From Boswellia sacra (lineage: Eukaryota; Streptophyta; Magnoliopsida; Sapindales; Burseraceae), in assembly GCA_013180625.2 (NCBI GenBank), contig SNVD02013881.1:21861-85860 (forward strand): a DNA stretch of 64,000 bases, written 5' to 3'. The first letter of the stretch is position 1; each line of letters begins with the position of its first letter. A program made the position numbers and the translations under genes. This document shows, piece by piece, positions 1-10,684 of the stretch. The notes below the pieces were generated by a model. That model saw only the letters and a program-made list of their open reading frames with translations, made no database searches and had not been told where the DNA came from.

Positions 1-1497
1 ATCAAATTAAGTTATGTAACTAGGCATCTAGTGATTCCTTTGCCTTCTAACTATGCCATTTTGGTTGTGAAAGTGGAATGGCATCCAATTTGAATTTTTA
101 ACCCTAGAATATAGTCTAATAGAATATAATGTTGCATCTTTCATTTTTTTTTAATTAATTGAGCAAATTAAAGTTCGTCTTAAAGAAAACATATGCATTA
201 GAGTAAAATTAGCTGTCAATCAATCAGTATAAATGGTACATGATTTTCGCAGATATTTCTCATTGTATGTTAATGTATATAGCCTTGGACCAAACATATA
301 TAATAGAGTGGTGCACCCTTTAAACTACTTTAAACGCACGGCCACTCTATACAGTCATCATAAAATTGTAAAATTATTTTCTTAACTTATTCATAGCCTA
401 ATATTTCATATCTACATTAATTAAGTAAATATTCATCTTCTACAAATATGTCTCCTACCGTTTCCATTTTTTTTTTTAAGTTTAATTCTACTTAAATTCT
501 TCTTAATATACACTTAATCTTAGAAAGGAAAGAAGCATAATGTTTAGCTCATTTATATAGGAAGTAAATTTTCCCATTTTGAAAGCAAATCTTAAACATT
601 ATCTCTTCATCATCTCAAACTTTTATTCATCTGAAGAAATCTTTGATCTGCATGCCATTTCTGTAGAATTCTCAGTTTTCTGAACAATTCCAAAAGACTT
701 TTCCGTCCTCATTCATTTACTGCCATAAATCACTTGATTATACAACTTTGATGCAAAGGATTGCACGATGCAATATCTATGGAACTAAAAATGAGTGGCT
801 ATGAGGTATGATAAAGAGAATTAAGGGAGAACTTTTGAGAAAAATAAGAATATCTATTGTTTAATTGTTTTCCTCAAATTTTCAGAACAAATCATCAATT
901 AAGTAAGAATGCAGTACAAATTGTTTAAGGAAATGAAAATTATTCTAAAGAGAGAGACCAATGATAATGATGAGATTGAAGATTTTATCTGAGAGCTTTT
1001 TTTGATACTAGAAATCGTAAGGCTACATGCACCCCAAAATACGTTTTACACATTCCAAATTTAATAACATATTAGATACCTAAATCAATTATTAAGCAAA
1101 TTACTATTTGTAACATAAGAAAAACAAATAATTTTACTTCATACTCTATCTTGCTTTCCATTCCCATTTTGTTTTCTGTAGACTTCTTCTTCAACAGCAC
1201 CAACATCCCTCACTAGACCCGATTGTTGGCCACACAAAAGCTAAAAGGGGGGAAAAAAAAAAGCAACCTAGGTTTTTTCAATTCATCGCTTAAATTAATG
1301 AAATTTAAATGGCAGAATGTTGAGAAAACTTGACAAAAATACAAATAACAATAATATATAATAAATTAGGATCGTATGAAAACTTATAAAGTTTAAATAA
1401 GCATAAAAAATGCCTGTTTGAGAAGAACTTATCCATGTATTTTTTCGATTTATGATTACAAATAACACATGATGTGGACAAAAATAAGGCTTTGGTA
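1..1497. other. AT-rich non-coding stretch, no gene recognised
   Basis: No reading frame with a recognisable product and no terminal repeats were seen. The sequence is AT-rich with short homopolymer runs. It ends at the left copy of the target-site duplication of the LINE that follows. Confidence 0.6.
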
Positions 1498-3883
1498 AGA
1501 GAGTGACAAACAATTGGCAACTTAAAATTTTGTGATTGTGATTTCGGAGGGAAATTTTTTCTCTCAATATGTCGCCGGAGTTACTGTTTACTCCGGCCGT
1601 TTGGCGAGTTAGCCTTTGAGTTTTACGTATGTGGTAGATCGAGATACCCTGAATAATTTTTCCTTCTTAACCCACCTCGATTTCCAACCAGAAAGGGCTA
1701 AAAAACGCAGAAGACAGTGTTCGGATTTACTGTTCATAACTGCCACCGTCGGATTGACTTTGTCTCGAGTTTCATTTTTACCTTCAGCAGTATCACTTGA
1801 TTCGGCCCATAACCCCTCCGTTCGCAGCGTCAAAGTTGCAGCATTTCACTATTTACCGCCGCGAAGGGGCGAGTGAATATTCACAGCCACTATTGTCCGC
1901 TTTGTGTCAGCCCGATCTACAATTTTTCCTTCAACAATATCACCAGATTCGACTGTCATCCCCTCCATCCACAGCGTTTTATTTTACTATTTACGATCGC
2001 TTTTCCGTCAAAAGGAGAGTGGGCTGTCACCTCTACCACTAAGTTATAGATCAAGGGACGCTGGTCAACTTTCCCTTCTTTAGCATCATCAGATTCCTAG
2101 CAAATTTGCCTGAAATTGCGATTCTTTTTTCAGAGGATACTATTTATAGAGGCGGTGGTACTGTTCATCCGTCGGTTACTGTTCATAAAGCTTTTTAGAT
2201 TGCTCTTCGGGTTATTTCACGCAAGTTTGCATCTTGGGCTCCCCCCTGATTCCTTGTGGATTGCCATTCATAAAGAGGTGACGACGACTTCGGAAGCCGC
2301 GCCGCTTCGATGCCCGGTTTGCTTTCGTTTTTCATCTATTTTTCTGAGTTTACATTGTATTTGATTTGTGATTAATGGATCCTGCCAAGTCAACTTCTGG
2401 CTCTTGGGCTGACAAAATCAAGATCACTGAATCGAGCACCTACTGTAAATTGAATCCGATTTCTCCCAAGAAACCGGGTACAATCCTTGAGATCCCAGAT
2501 GAGATCCTCGATGAAAATTTGACTGAATGGCATAGATATCTTGTTAGTTTCTTCCCAGGATATGTGATGCATTTTCGTGTTGCACTTTCGATGGCCATGC
2601 GTGCATGGAAATCTTGTGGTCTTGAGGACCTTCGATCTACCGGGAAGGGGATTCTCATCTTCCGTTTTCGAACTGAGGATAAAGCTCATAAATCTTTGCT
2701 CGCGGCCCTTGGATGTTTGGAGGTAAATATATTCACTTACAGCCATGGCATCCGCATATTAATTTTGAGGCAACTCAAATGCCGAGAGTCCCGGTCTGGA
2801 TACATTTATATGGCCTGCCGTTTCCTTTATGGACAACCAACGGCCTCAGTATTATTTCCAGCATGGTTGGGGAGCCTGTCTCTTGTGATAGAATGACCCC
2901 TGATCTCTCCAGATTGGAGTATGCGAGGGTATGTGTTATTATTAATGCAAATAACCCTCCAGTTAAGAACTTCGAGTTCAGATGTAAACGCTCTCCTAAG
3001 CCCATCCATATTAGAGTTAAATATGAATATATTCCAAAACGTTGCCCCATATGCTGTAGGTTTGGTCACCGTTGTGAACCAGAAGTGTCCTCAAATGAAG
3101 ATGAGAAAGAGGCAGACCCCACCGATACTACCCCTTTGAATAAGGGCAAGGAAGTGACCAAGGTCGCTGAGAATTTACAAATTCCAACTACTTCAACAGA
3201 TTCTGTAGTGCAAGATGTGCCTGTTAAGACTCCTCCAGATTTGAGTAAAGAGTCGGTCTCAGACTCTGACTCTTTATCTCCATATGCGACAGATCAGGGT
3301 AGACTTTTGGGTTCCACCAAATGTTCTACCAACCGTGAGGCTTATAGTTCATCAGGGCGGATAAATATAGGAAAACCTCCTATGTTGTCCCCCTCTCATT
3401 TTGAACCTTTGAATAGATTAAGTGATGAGGATCAATTGGATAGGATTGATCATATTCATTTGGACACTCCGTCTACTCCTGCAAAGAAAGGTAAGAAGAA
3501 GAAGAATAAGAAGGGTTAATGCTTTGCTTTATCGGACTTGTTCTTTTTTCTTTCCTTTATGTTTGTACCATTTGGTCACTTTTGTTTACATTTTCTTGTT
3601 AGACCATTTATGGTCTTTGGAAATCTTACTTATGTTTTTAGGCTGCCTGTGGCCTTTATTTCATGTTGTCAAGGCCTTTTATGACACTTTTCTTTGTTCA
3701 GGCTGACTATGACCTTTATTTTATGTTGCTAAGACTCTTCGTGGCACTTTGGATTTTTCTTTGTTGGACTTTATGTCCTATTTGTAATTCTTGGGGTATA
3801 CCCCTCGGATTTTTGTACATTATAATTTTTTGGATTAATATTACTAAGTAACTTTTCCAAAAAAAAAAAGAGAGTGACAAACA
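1498..3883 (+). mobile_element. ORF1-only L1-type LINE copy with 15-bp target-site duplication
   Basis: A non-LTR retrotransposon copy of about 2.36 kb (1513-3868) with a 3' A-tract at 3859-3869. It is flanked by direct repeats AGAGAGTGACAAACA at 1498-1512 and 3869-3883, which is the TSD of target-primed reverse transcription. The 5' region around 1571 (GTCGCCGGAGTTACTGTTTA) and the 3' UTR (CTTGGGGTATACCCCTCG near 3788) both recur in the full-length LINE on the minus strand at 28062-34050, so the two belong to one family. The copy goes straight from the end of ORF1 (3519) into the 3' UTR. The whole endonuclease/reverse-transcriptase ORF2 is absent, so it must have moved using enzymes from another copy. 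Confidence 0.88.
2375..3519 (+). pseudogene. LINE ORF1 protein (DUF4283, zinc knuckle), one frameshift
   Basis: Plant L1 ORF1 is an RNA-binding protein thought to package LINE RNA. The start ATG at 2375 opens MDPAKSTSGSWADKI. A DUF4283-like region follows, with YVMHFRVALSMAMRAWKS, then VPVWIHLYGLPFPLW and CDRMT after the frame change. Next is a zinc-knuckle-like CPICCRFGH (about 3043-3069) and a lysine-rich C-terminus ending at 3519. The frame changes near 2708-2713, where GCGGCCCTTGG looks like a single-base loss before the conserved WMFGGKYI. The first frame then runs on to 2896 as nonsense. Apart from that lesion the frame is open. The LINE2 ORF1 (31994-33252, minus) is its homologue. Confidence 0.82.
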
Positions 3884-4098
3884 TATATATTTATACACGA
3901 AAGTAATTTTGATTAATAGAGTGAAGAGCCAATCAGATCATTCAGATATGTTAAATTTCTATTGACTTTTTTTTGTAATATTTAATCTAATTTAATTTAA
4001 GGAAGTTGAGATTTGAAGGGGTATTTAGAGAAAATTTAAAAATTTTATATACAAACAAGGGGTGTTTTAAGAAATGGGACATGTAGAGTATAATGTGG
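3884..4098. other. Short AT-rich spacer between LINE and hAT element
   Basis: Nothing recognised. It ends at the left TSD of the hAT transposon. Confidence 0.5.
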
Positions 4099-4264
4099 AG
4101 TTCATATAGGGGTGGAAATTTTTGACACGACCCGCGAACCCGACACGACACAACACGCAAATTAGCGGGTTTGGGTTTGTCTTAATCGTGTTTGGGTCGT
4201 GTTTGGGTTGAAATTTTCAACCTGTTTAATAATTGGGTCGTGTTCGGGTTGAGGATCTGAACCC

Positions 4265-4540
4265 GCAGGTGACACAAAGCCGTTTAGTGACACGAACCCG
4301 TACAACGACATGAACCCGTTTAGTGACATGAACCCGTATAATGACACGAACCCGTATAATGACACGAACCCGTTTAGTGACACGAACCCGTATAATGACA
4401 CGAACCCGTATAATGACCCGAACCCGTATAATGACCCTAACCCGTTTAGTGACACGAACCCGTATAATAACACGAACCCATTTAGTGACACGAACCCATT
4501 TAGTGACACGAATTCATTTAGTGACCCGTATAACCTGAAT
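4265..4540 (+). repeat. Subterminal tandem array, 18-bp unit, hAT left end
   Basis: About 14 copies of an 18-bp unit of the form GACACGAACCCGTATAAT or GACACGAACCCGTTTAGT run from 4272 to 4530. Such arrays just inside hAT termini are typical transposase-binding sites. They produce spurious periodic reading frames on both strands. Confidence 0.85.
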
Positions 4541-4724
4541 AAAATATAATATCATAAAGACACAAAGTGACAATTTGACACGATTAAATTTTGAATCAGT
4601 AAAATTACAAACACAAGTCAAAAATTAATTTGAATTTTAAACTACTAAAGAAAGGTAAAAAAAAAAAAAAAGTTGAGAACGAAAACCTAAATCAAATTTC
4701 ATATTGAATACCAAAGTCAATCGT

Positions 4725-4995
4725 ATAAATATTTAAGTTGACCATTTTATAAATAATTGAATTTTATAGAAGGTGAGAGTCTAAAGATAGATGAGTTAAC
4801 TGAGAATATAATAAACATAAGTATCAACCAATAAGCAGAAGAATCCACTGATAGTTCTACAATGTGATGAAGGTCTTAATTCTGTAAGTGTAAAACTAAT
4901 TATGTAAGTTATTATAATTTTAATTTTGATATTGTAACTATAATCTTTTACATATATTTTTTTTACAAGTTGCAGAAAAGTTGAGGAGATGAAAT
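4725..4995 (+). repeat. Duplicate of the hAT transposase 3' end
   Basis: This stretch closely matches about 9640-9918, the last intron, last small exon and 3' flank of the transposase gene. Shared strings include AAATATTTAAGTTGA, AAAGATAGATGAGTT (versus GAAGATAGATGAGTT), AAGTGTAAAACTAATT and TTTACAAGTTGC. It is a direct copy about 4.9 kb upstream of its parent, inside the same element, with scattered substitutions and small indels. Confidence 0.8.
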
Positions 4996-5335
4996 GGATT
5001 TTTTTTTTATACTTTTACATATATGAATTTGTTTGATATAGATTTCACATAATCATCCTTCATTTTATATATGGATTTGTTTTTTGGGTTCATCATTCAT
5101 TTATTGATTCATAAGCTTGCCTTTTAAATACGCACTTAATAATTTTTCATCCAGTCTATCCAGAATGCGTCTTCTTTGTTAAATTAGGTTACGTTTTACA
5201 TATTATAAATGTTTTTAATTTCCTTATCAATTTGTAGAACATGACATAATACATCACTTATGATAGAGCAAACTTTTCTCTACATGTAGATCTGCACTAA
5301 AAAAAAAGGTATTAACACAAAATATGTATAATTTA

Positions 5336-5336
<1 letters not shown>

Positions 5337-5377
<41 letters not shown>
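5337..5377. repeat. (TA)n microsatellite
   Basis: About 20 uninterrupted TA dinucleotides inside the hAT element. Confidence 0.9.
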
Positions 5378-5381
<4 letters not shown>

Positions 5382-5433
5382 AAATTCATAAGATTAAGCT
5401 GTTAGTTTTAAATTTTAAAGTTCAATATTATAT

Positions 5434-5556
5434 AATGGTAATGTGAAACCTTAATAGATATATATAGATTGATATTATGATAAGCAAATTATTATTGTAT
5501 GAAATATATATGAAATTATTTATAATATGAAATATATAAGGTTTCACATTACCATT
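5434..5556. repeat. Small foldback, 19-bp perfect arms
   Basis: AATGGTAATGTGAAACCTT at 5434-5452 is repeated as its exact reverse complement at 5538-5556. The 85-bp AT-rich centre could form a hairpin. It may be a small foldback MITE remnant. No TSD was recognised. Confidence 0.65.
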
Positions 5557-6990
5557 ACATTTACAGAAAATGACATAATATATCACAGTCATCACACAAA
5601 AAATGGCAAATTAGGAAATGACAAGTGTGGTGTCTTATAGGACCCTTCAACTATTGGACATCTAGACAAAATGATGGCATATATATGACTACTATATAAA
5701 GCTTAATTTGAACTATGATGGGATTTCTTTTGTTTTTAACTTTTTATGGTGTTCTCCCGTTGTTGGCTTATTGCATATATTACTTTAAGTGAAGTTACCT
5801 TGATGCCTTAAATTAAATGTTAAATCAACAATGCGAAGGATGCTTTCTCCTGTAGAAATTTGTAATTGCATGAAGAAGATAATGGAATGTGAATGTTTTT
5901 TTCTCATTTTGATGTGCAGCATGTGCTTTAATTTAATTATTCAACTCCTAGCCTCTCCTCCTCCAGCTTGCTGTCCGTCCACCCTTCAATGACAGCATCG
6001 CCTCCAAGCTCCAGCCCTCCACCTTGCGACAATTGTCTGCCTCCAAGTTACTCTGTCCAGCTCCTTCTCACTCCACCTCGTGGCGACACCACCATATCCA
6101 AACCCAAGCGGCAACCCTCCTCCTCACAGTAACCAACCACCTCCATGCTGCTCCCTTCTGCTGCTGCCGTGTTAATAGAGCAGGTGAATTTAATGGGTTA
6201 GATTTGATGTTCTACTTTTTCAAATAATAAAAAATTAAAATCAATTACGGTAATCCTGCAAAGTTATCACTCATGAGTAAAGATTTTGTACATGTCTGTA
6301 TGGAGATGCAATCTATTACTCCCAACCAACAATTATATGATTACAAAATATTAATTAATTAAATTAAATTTAACCTAATTAATACTGAACTTTGAGTGCT
6401 CTAATTTAAATTATTTAATTGTGCATCTATTGTTGTATTGTAAAAGCTGAAGCTACCTTGGATCGCTTTATGATCCCAGATGTATATAAATCCTAAAGCT
6501 GACATGATGACATATTGAATTATTGATATAGTTAGGTAGACGTGGAAAAATATTTGAAGCTCTATCTGGAGTCAAATAATATCTATATATATATATATAT
6601 ATATTTATTTATTTATTTATTTATAGCTAACCTTATAAGCTTTTCCAAGTTAAAGATCAAGAACAAGTTGATTAGGGCTCCCATTAGATTAAACAAAAAG
6701 TAAAGCTAAAAGCGTGTAATCACAGTGAGAGATATAAATGTATGTATGGTTAGTTAAAATATTGCTAAGAAAATAGTTATATAGCTTTTCTTTGATTTAG
6801 AATTGCAATGTACATGATAAATCATATAATAGATTGCATATCATCTCTACATTATAGTGTTCATTTAATGTTATTACTTTGAAGATCAATTCGGCAATTT
6901 ATGTATATGCATATTTAATATGAATTAATAAATTATTATTTTGTTAAATCTGATTTTGTTTCTAATTTTATGCAATTTTAGCCCTTAAAA

Positions 6991-9780
6991 ATGGATAATT
7001 TGGGAATTAATTCACCCGTTAGAGTGGAATCTAATGAAGCAAGTGCGGATGACATTTTTCAAATGGGTACTGAGAATGAATATAGTACACAAGTAACACA
7101 AGGAGGCACAAGTCAAAGTGGGACACGCAAAAGAAAATTAACTTCAGCAGTTTGGAAATTTTTTGACATACTACCAAGGGAAGAATATCCAGATAAGAAG
7201 CAAAGTTCTAAATGCAAATTATGTGGAGTAATTTATCTCTCTGAATCTCGGCATGGAACAGGTAATTTGAAGCGGCATGTGGAGATTTGTCCGAGAAGAA
7301 ATTCACGTGATATAGGTCAGTATATGATAAACCAAACTGATAGCACTATGGGAATCCGTAATCCTAGATTTGATCCTCTTGTCTTTCGTGAAATGTTGTC
7401 TACTGCAATTGTTATGCATGATTTACCATTTCAGTTTGTTGAGTATAATGGTATTAGAAGAATTTTCAGTTATTTGAATGAAGATGTGAAGTCTATTTGT
7501 AGAAAAACTGCCAAGCTTGATATTTTGAAGATATATAATAGGGAAAAGTCTAAAATAAAAGCTATATGTTAGAGGAAGCACCTGGTAGGATATGTTTAAC
7601 TTCTGATTTGTGGACTTCCATAACTACAGATGGGTACTTGAGTCTTACAGCCCATTTTCTAGATAAAGATTGGGTTTTACAAAAGAAGTTGATAAACTTT
7701 TGTGCCTTATTACCTCCACACACCGGTGTTGTTTTGTCTGATAAAATATTTAAGTTGCTAAGTGAGTGAGGAATTGAGAAAAAGATATTCTCAATCACTT
7801 TGGATAATGCTATATCTAATGATACTTGTGTTGATTTTCTAAAAGCCCAATTAAATTTAAGGAAAGCATTATTATCCAATGGAGATTTCTTTCATATTCG
7901 TTGTTGTGCTCATATCCTTAATTTGATTGTTCAAGAGGGCTTGAAAGAAATAGATAAGGCAATATGGAAAATTCGTGAGAGCATTAAATATGTCAAAGGG
8001 TCACAAGGAAGAAAAAAGGCTTTTCTTGAATGTGTGAAACAAGTGTCTTTAGATTGTAAAATGGGTTTGAGGCAAGATGTTCCTACAAGATGGAATTCCA
8101 CTTATCTCATGCTTGAAAGTGCCTTGTATTACAATCAAGCTTTTTATCACATGATGTTGAGTGATTGTAACTACACTTATTGCCCTTCTCCACAGGATTG
8201 GTTAAAAGTAGAGGTGGCAATTTTTGACACGACCCGTGAACACGACACGAACACGACACGAATACGTTACACGATTAATAAATGGGTCGGGTTAGTGTTG
8301 AAGGTGTTCAACACGCCAACCCGTTTAATGACACGAATAGTTAAATATATTTTGTACATTCTTAATATGTAAATTCATTCAATGATATAAATTATTATCT
8401 ACTTACAATATATATATTATAAAATAGAAATTTTTATACTATAAAATAAATTAATTTATAAAATAATAAATTATGATGATTTTAATAATATTTTATACTA
8501 ACAATGGTTTATATTCTAAAAATAATTTTAATTGATTTAAATATAGAGAATATAATATATTATGTATAATTAAGTTAAATAATTAAGTAAATTATGCGAA
8601 TTAAATATGACACGATTACGACACGTGAGTAACACGTTTAATAATTGGGTGGGTTTGGGTTTCATGTTTTGACACGAATAATTAAATGAGTCGACACGAC
8701 ACGACACGATTGCCACCCCTAGTTAAAAGTGGAGAAAATTACCAACTTTTTGCGTGTGTTCTATGAGACTACATGTATTTTTTCTGGCTCAAAGTACCCA
8801 ACTTCATCGTTGTACTTTCCTAAAGTGCTTGTGGCTCATTTGACTTTGAAGCAACACTTGGAAAGTGAACATAGCTATTTGATGGATATGGCCAAACACA
8901 TGATAATTAAGTTTGAGAAGTGTTGGTCAAATTATTCCATTATTTTAGCTATAGCAGTTATCCTGGACCCACGGTACAAACTGCAATTTGTTGAATTTGC
9001 ATATAAAAAGCTTTATGGGGTTGATTTTGATCTAGAGTTTTCTAGAGTTAGAGAGAAGTTGTTTTCTTTATACAATGAGTACAAAAAAAAAAAACAGCTT
9101 ATAGTGCACCTTCTTCATCCACAAATCATGATGATATGAATTTAGACGACTTGTTAACTATGAATGCTAGTGAGGAAGATGCTCTACTGAAGGTACAAAA
9201 CTTTTCAAGAAATATATTTTTGTGTTATATATTTATTTATTTTATTGATGATTCTTATTTCTCATTTTATTTATAGGAATTTGATGATTTACACAATGTT
9301 AGACTGACAACTTCAACTCGAAAGACACAATTAGAGATGTATTTGGATGAACCAAGGATAGAAAGGACGAACGATTTGGATATTCTCTTATTTCAGAAAG
9401 GAAACCAATTTCGCTATCCTGATCTTGCATGTATGGCTCGTGACATTTTAAGCATTCCTGTTTCAACAGTTGAATTCGAGTCGGCTTTTAGTGTTGGTGG
9501 ACGAGTTCTTGATCAATATAGAAGGGCTTTTACACCTAATACAGTAGAGGCTTTGATTTGCACTAGAGATTGGTTGTTTGGACAACAAGGTAACTTATTA
9601 ACAATTTTTCTCTCTTTCTATATATAAGTTTTTGCTTATAAATATTTAAGTTGATCATTTTATAAATAATTGTATTTTATAGAAGATGAAAGTCTGAAGA
9701 TAGATGAGTTGACTGAGAATATATTGAACTTGAGTACCAACCAACAAGCTAGAGAATCGGCTGATAGTTCTAAAATGTAA
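6991..9780 (+). pseudogene. hAT transposase (BED finger, RNase H-like core, hAT dimerisation), disrupted
   Basis: An Ac/Tam3-superfamily transposase, which in family members cuts and joins hAT ends. An N-terminal BED zinc finger (CKLCG ... GTGNLKRHVEIC) lies at 7210-7290. The first catalytic-Asp region LTSDLWTS is near 7597 and the second, TLDNA, near 7797. CCAHILNLIVQ follows at 7903 and RWNSTYLMLES at 8089. The C-terminal dimerisation region (FESAFSVGGRVLD) is at 9474-9512. Lesions are a one-base frame change near 7562, TGA at 7767-7769, the nested MITE 8209-8721, and a frame change at the A-run near 9083-9094. Probable introns are 9193-9276 and 9590-9682, with the last exon ending in TAA at 9778-9780. 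Confidence 0.88.
8201..8729. mobile_element. hAT MITE (513 bp) nested in the hAT transposase
   Basis: The element 8209-8721 begins TAGAGGTGGCAAT and ends ATTGCCACCCCTA, nearly perfect TIRs. It is flanked by the 8-bp TSD GTTAAAAG at 8201-8208 and 8722-8729. It has no coding capacity and an AT-rich centre. The subterminal GACACGACCCGTGAACACG matches the motif class at the ends of the 6.6-kb hAT element that hosts it. Reading across the empty site restores the transposase frame (DWLKVE then KITNF). Confidence 0.93.
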
Positions 9781-9918
9781 TGAAAGTCTTAATTGTGTAA
9801 GTGTAAAACTAATTGTGTAAGTTATTATGATTTTAATTTTGATATTATCTTGAAATTAACTATAATCTTTTACATATATTTTTTTTACAAGTTGCTTAAG
9901 AGTTAAGGAGTTGAAATG
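9640..9918 (+). repeat. Parental copy of the internal hAT duplication
   Basis: Covers the last intron, final exon and 3' flank of the transposase. It is the counterpart of 4725-4995. Confidence 0.75.
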
Positions 9919-9939
9919 GATTTTTTTTTCTAAATTTAA

Positions 9940-10300
9940 AGTTTGTATGGAACTTGGTATTTACTAGACTATTTATTATGTTGTGGAATGAAGTTTGTTT
10001 GAGACTTGATGTTCTACTGACTATTTATCATGTTGTATAATGAAGTTTGTTTGAGACTTGGTATTTAGTGGACTTTTTATTGTGTTGTGGTTGAGACTAT
10101 TTCAAGTTTGTTTGATATTGTGTTTTGTGGATTGAAGTTTGTTTAAGACTTGAAAATTAGTAGACTATTTATTATGTTATGGATTGAAATTTGTATAAGA
10201 CTTGATATTTAATGGACTCTTTATTGTGTTGTGAATTGAAGTTTGTATGCGACTTAGTATTTAATAGACTCTTTATTGTGTTGTGGATGGATTTTAAATA
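9940..10300 (+). repeat. Degenerate tandem repeats downstream of the transposase
   Basis: Units of roughly 60 bp built on TGAAGTTTGTTTGAGACTTG and GGACTTTTTATTGTGTTGTGG recur about six times. They lie in the transposase 3' region, possibly the 3' UTR. Confidence 0.6.
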
Positions 10301-10354
10301 TTTGATTATTGTTATTTAAAAAAAAGGTTGAAAATTGAAATATATATTCGTGTC

Positions 10355-10660
10355 ATAATTGTGTTAATTATTTAAACGTGTCATAATCGTGTCTGTTAAC
10401 GTATCATAACATTTAAACGTGTCAAAATCGTGTCAAAACATTTAAACGTGTCATAATCGTGTCAAAACATTTAAACGTGTCATAATCGTATCAAACCCGA
10501 AAATGACCTATTTATTATTCGTGTTAGCGTGTCGAGTCGTGTCACCCGTTTAATAATCGTGTCGTGTTCGGGTTAGGTGTTTTTGACACGAATAATAAAT
10601 GGGTAGTGTTCGTGTTGGGTTAATTCTTATCGTGTCATAGCTCGACACGACCCATGAACT
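10355..10660 (+). repeat. Subterminal repeat array, hAT right end
   Basis: Four or more units of about 28 bp of the form AACGTGTCATAATCGTGTCA run to about 10500, followed by GTGTCGTGTTCGGGTT-type motifs up to the terminus. This mirrors the left-end array with a different unit. Confidence 0.75.
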
Positions 10661-10684
10661 CGTATTCCCATCCCTAAGTTCATA

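Larger units (their letters stand above)
4996..6990. other. hAT internal 5' region without recognised gene
   Basis: Mostly AT-rich, apart from the foldback and TA repeat noted separately. A C-rich island at about 5945-6180 (many CTCC and CCTCC words) gives a short frame with no recognisable product and could be a captured host scrap. A TA/TTTA simple repeat lies at 6583-6625. CAATTTTAG at 6973-6981, just before the transposase ATG, resembles a 3' splice site and may end a leader intron. Confidence 0.5.
4099..10684 (+). mobile_element. Complete hAT transposon (6.57 kb) with 8-bp TSD
   Basis: The element spans 4107-10676 and is flanked by the 8-bp duplication AGTTCATA at 4099-4106 and 10677-10684, the hallmark of hAT insertion. 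Its ends are imperfect terminal inverted repeats (TIRs): TAGGGGTGGAAAT on the left and TAGGGATGGGAAT (reverse complement) on the right. Both ends carry arrays of short GACACG/ACGTGTC-type motifs, as expected of subterminal transposase-binding repeats. Between them lies a hAT transposase gene (6991-9780) broken by frameshifts, a stop and a nested MITE. The copy is therefore inactive as a source of enzyme, but its ends look usable in trans. Confidence 0.9.

Noticed and set aside
4310..4549. Open frames of repeated Asn/Pro/Tyr/Thr on the plus strand and Gly/Phe/Val/Ser on the minus strand
   Set aside because: They are translations of the 18-bp subterminal array of the hAT element, not genes. The array is also not a CRISPR: there are no unique spacers and the genome is a plant's.
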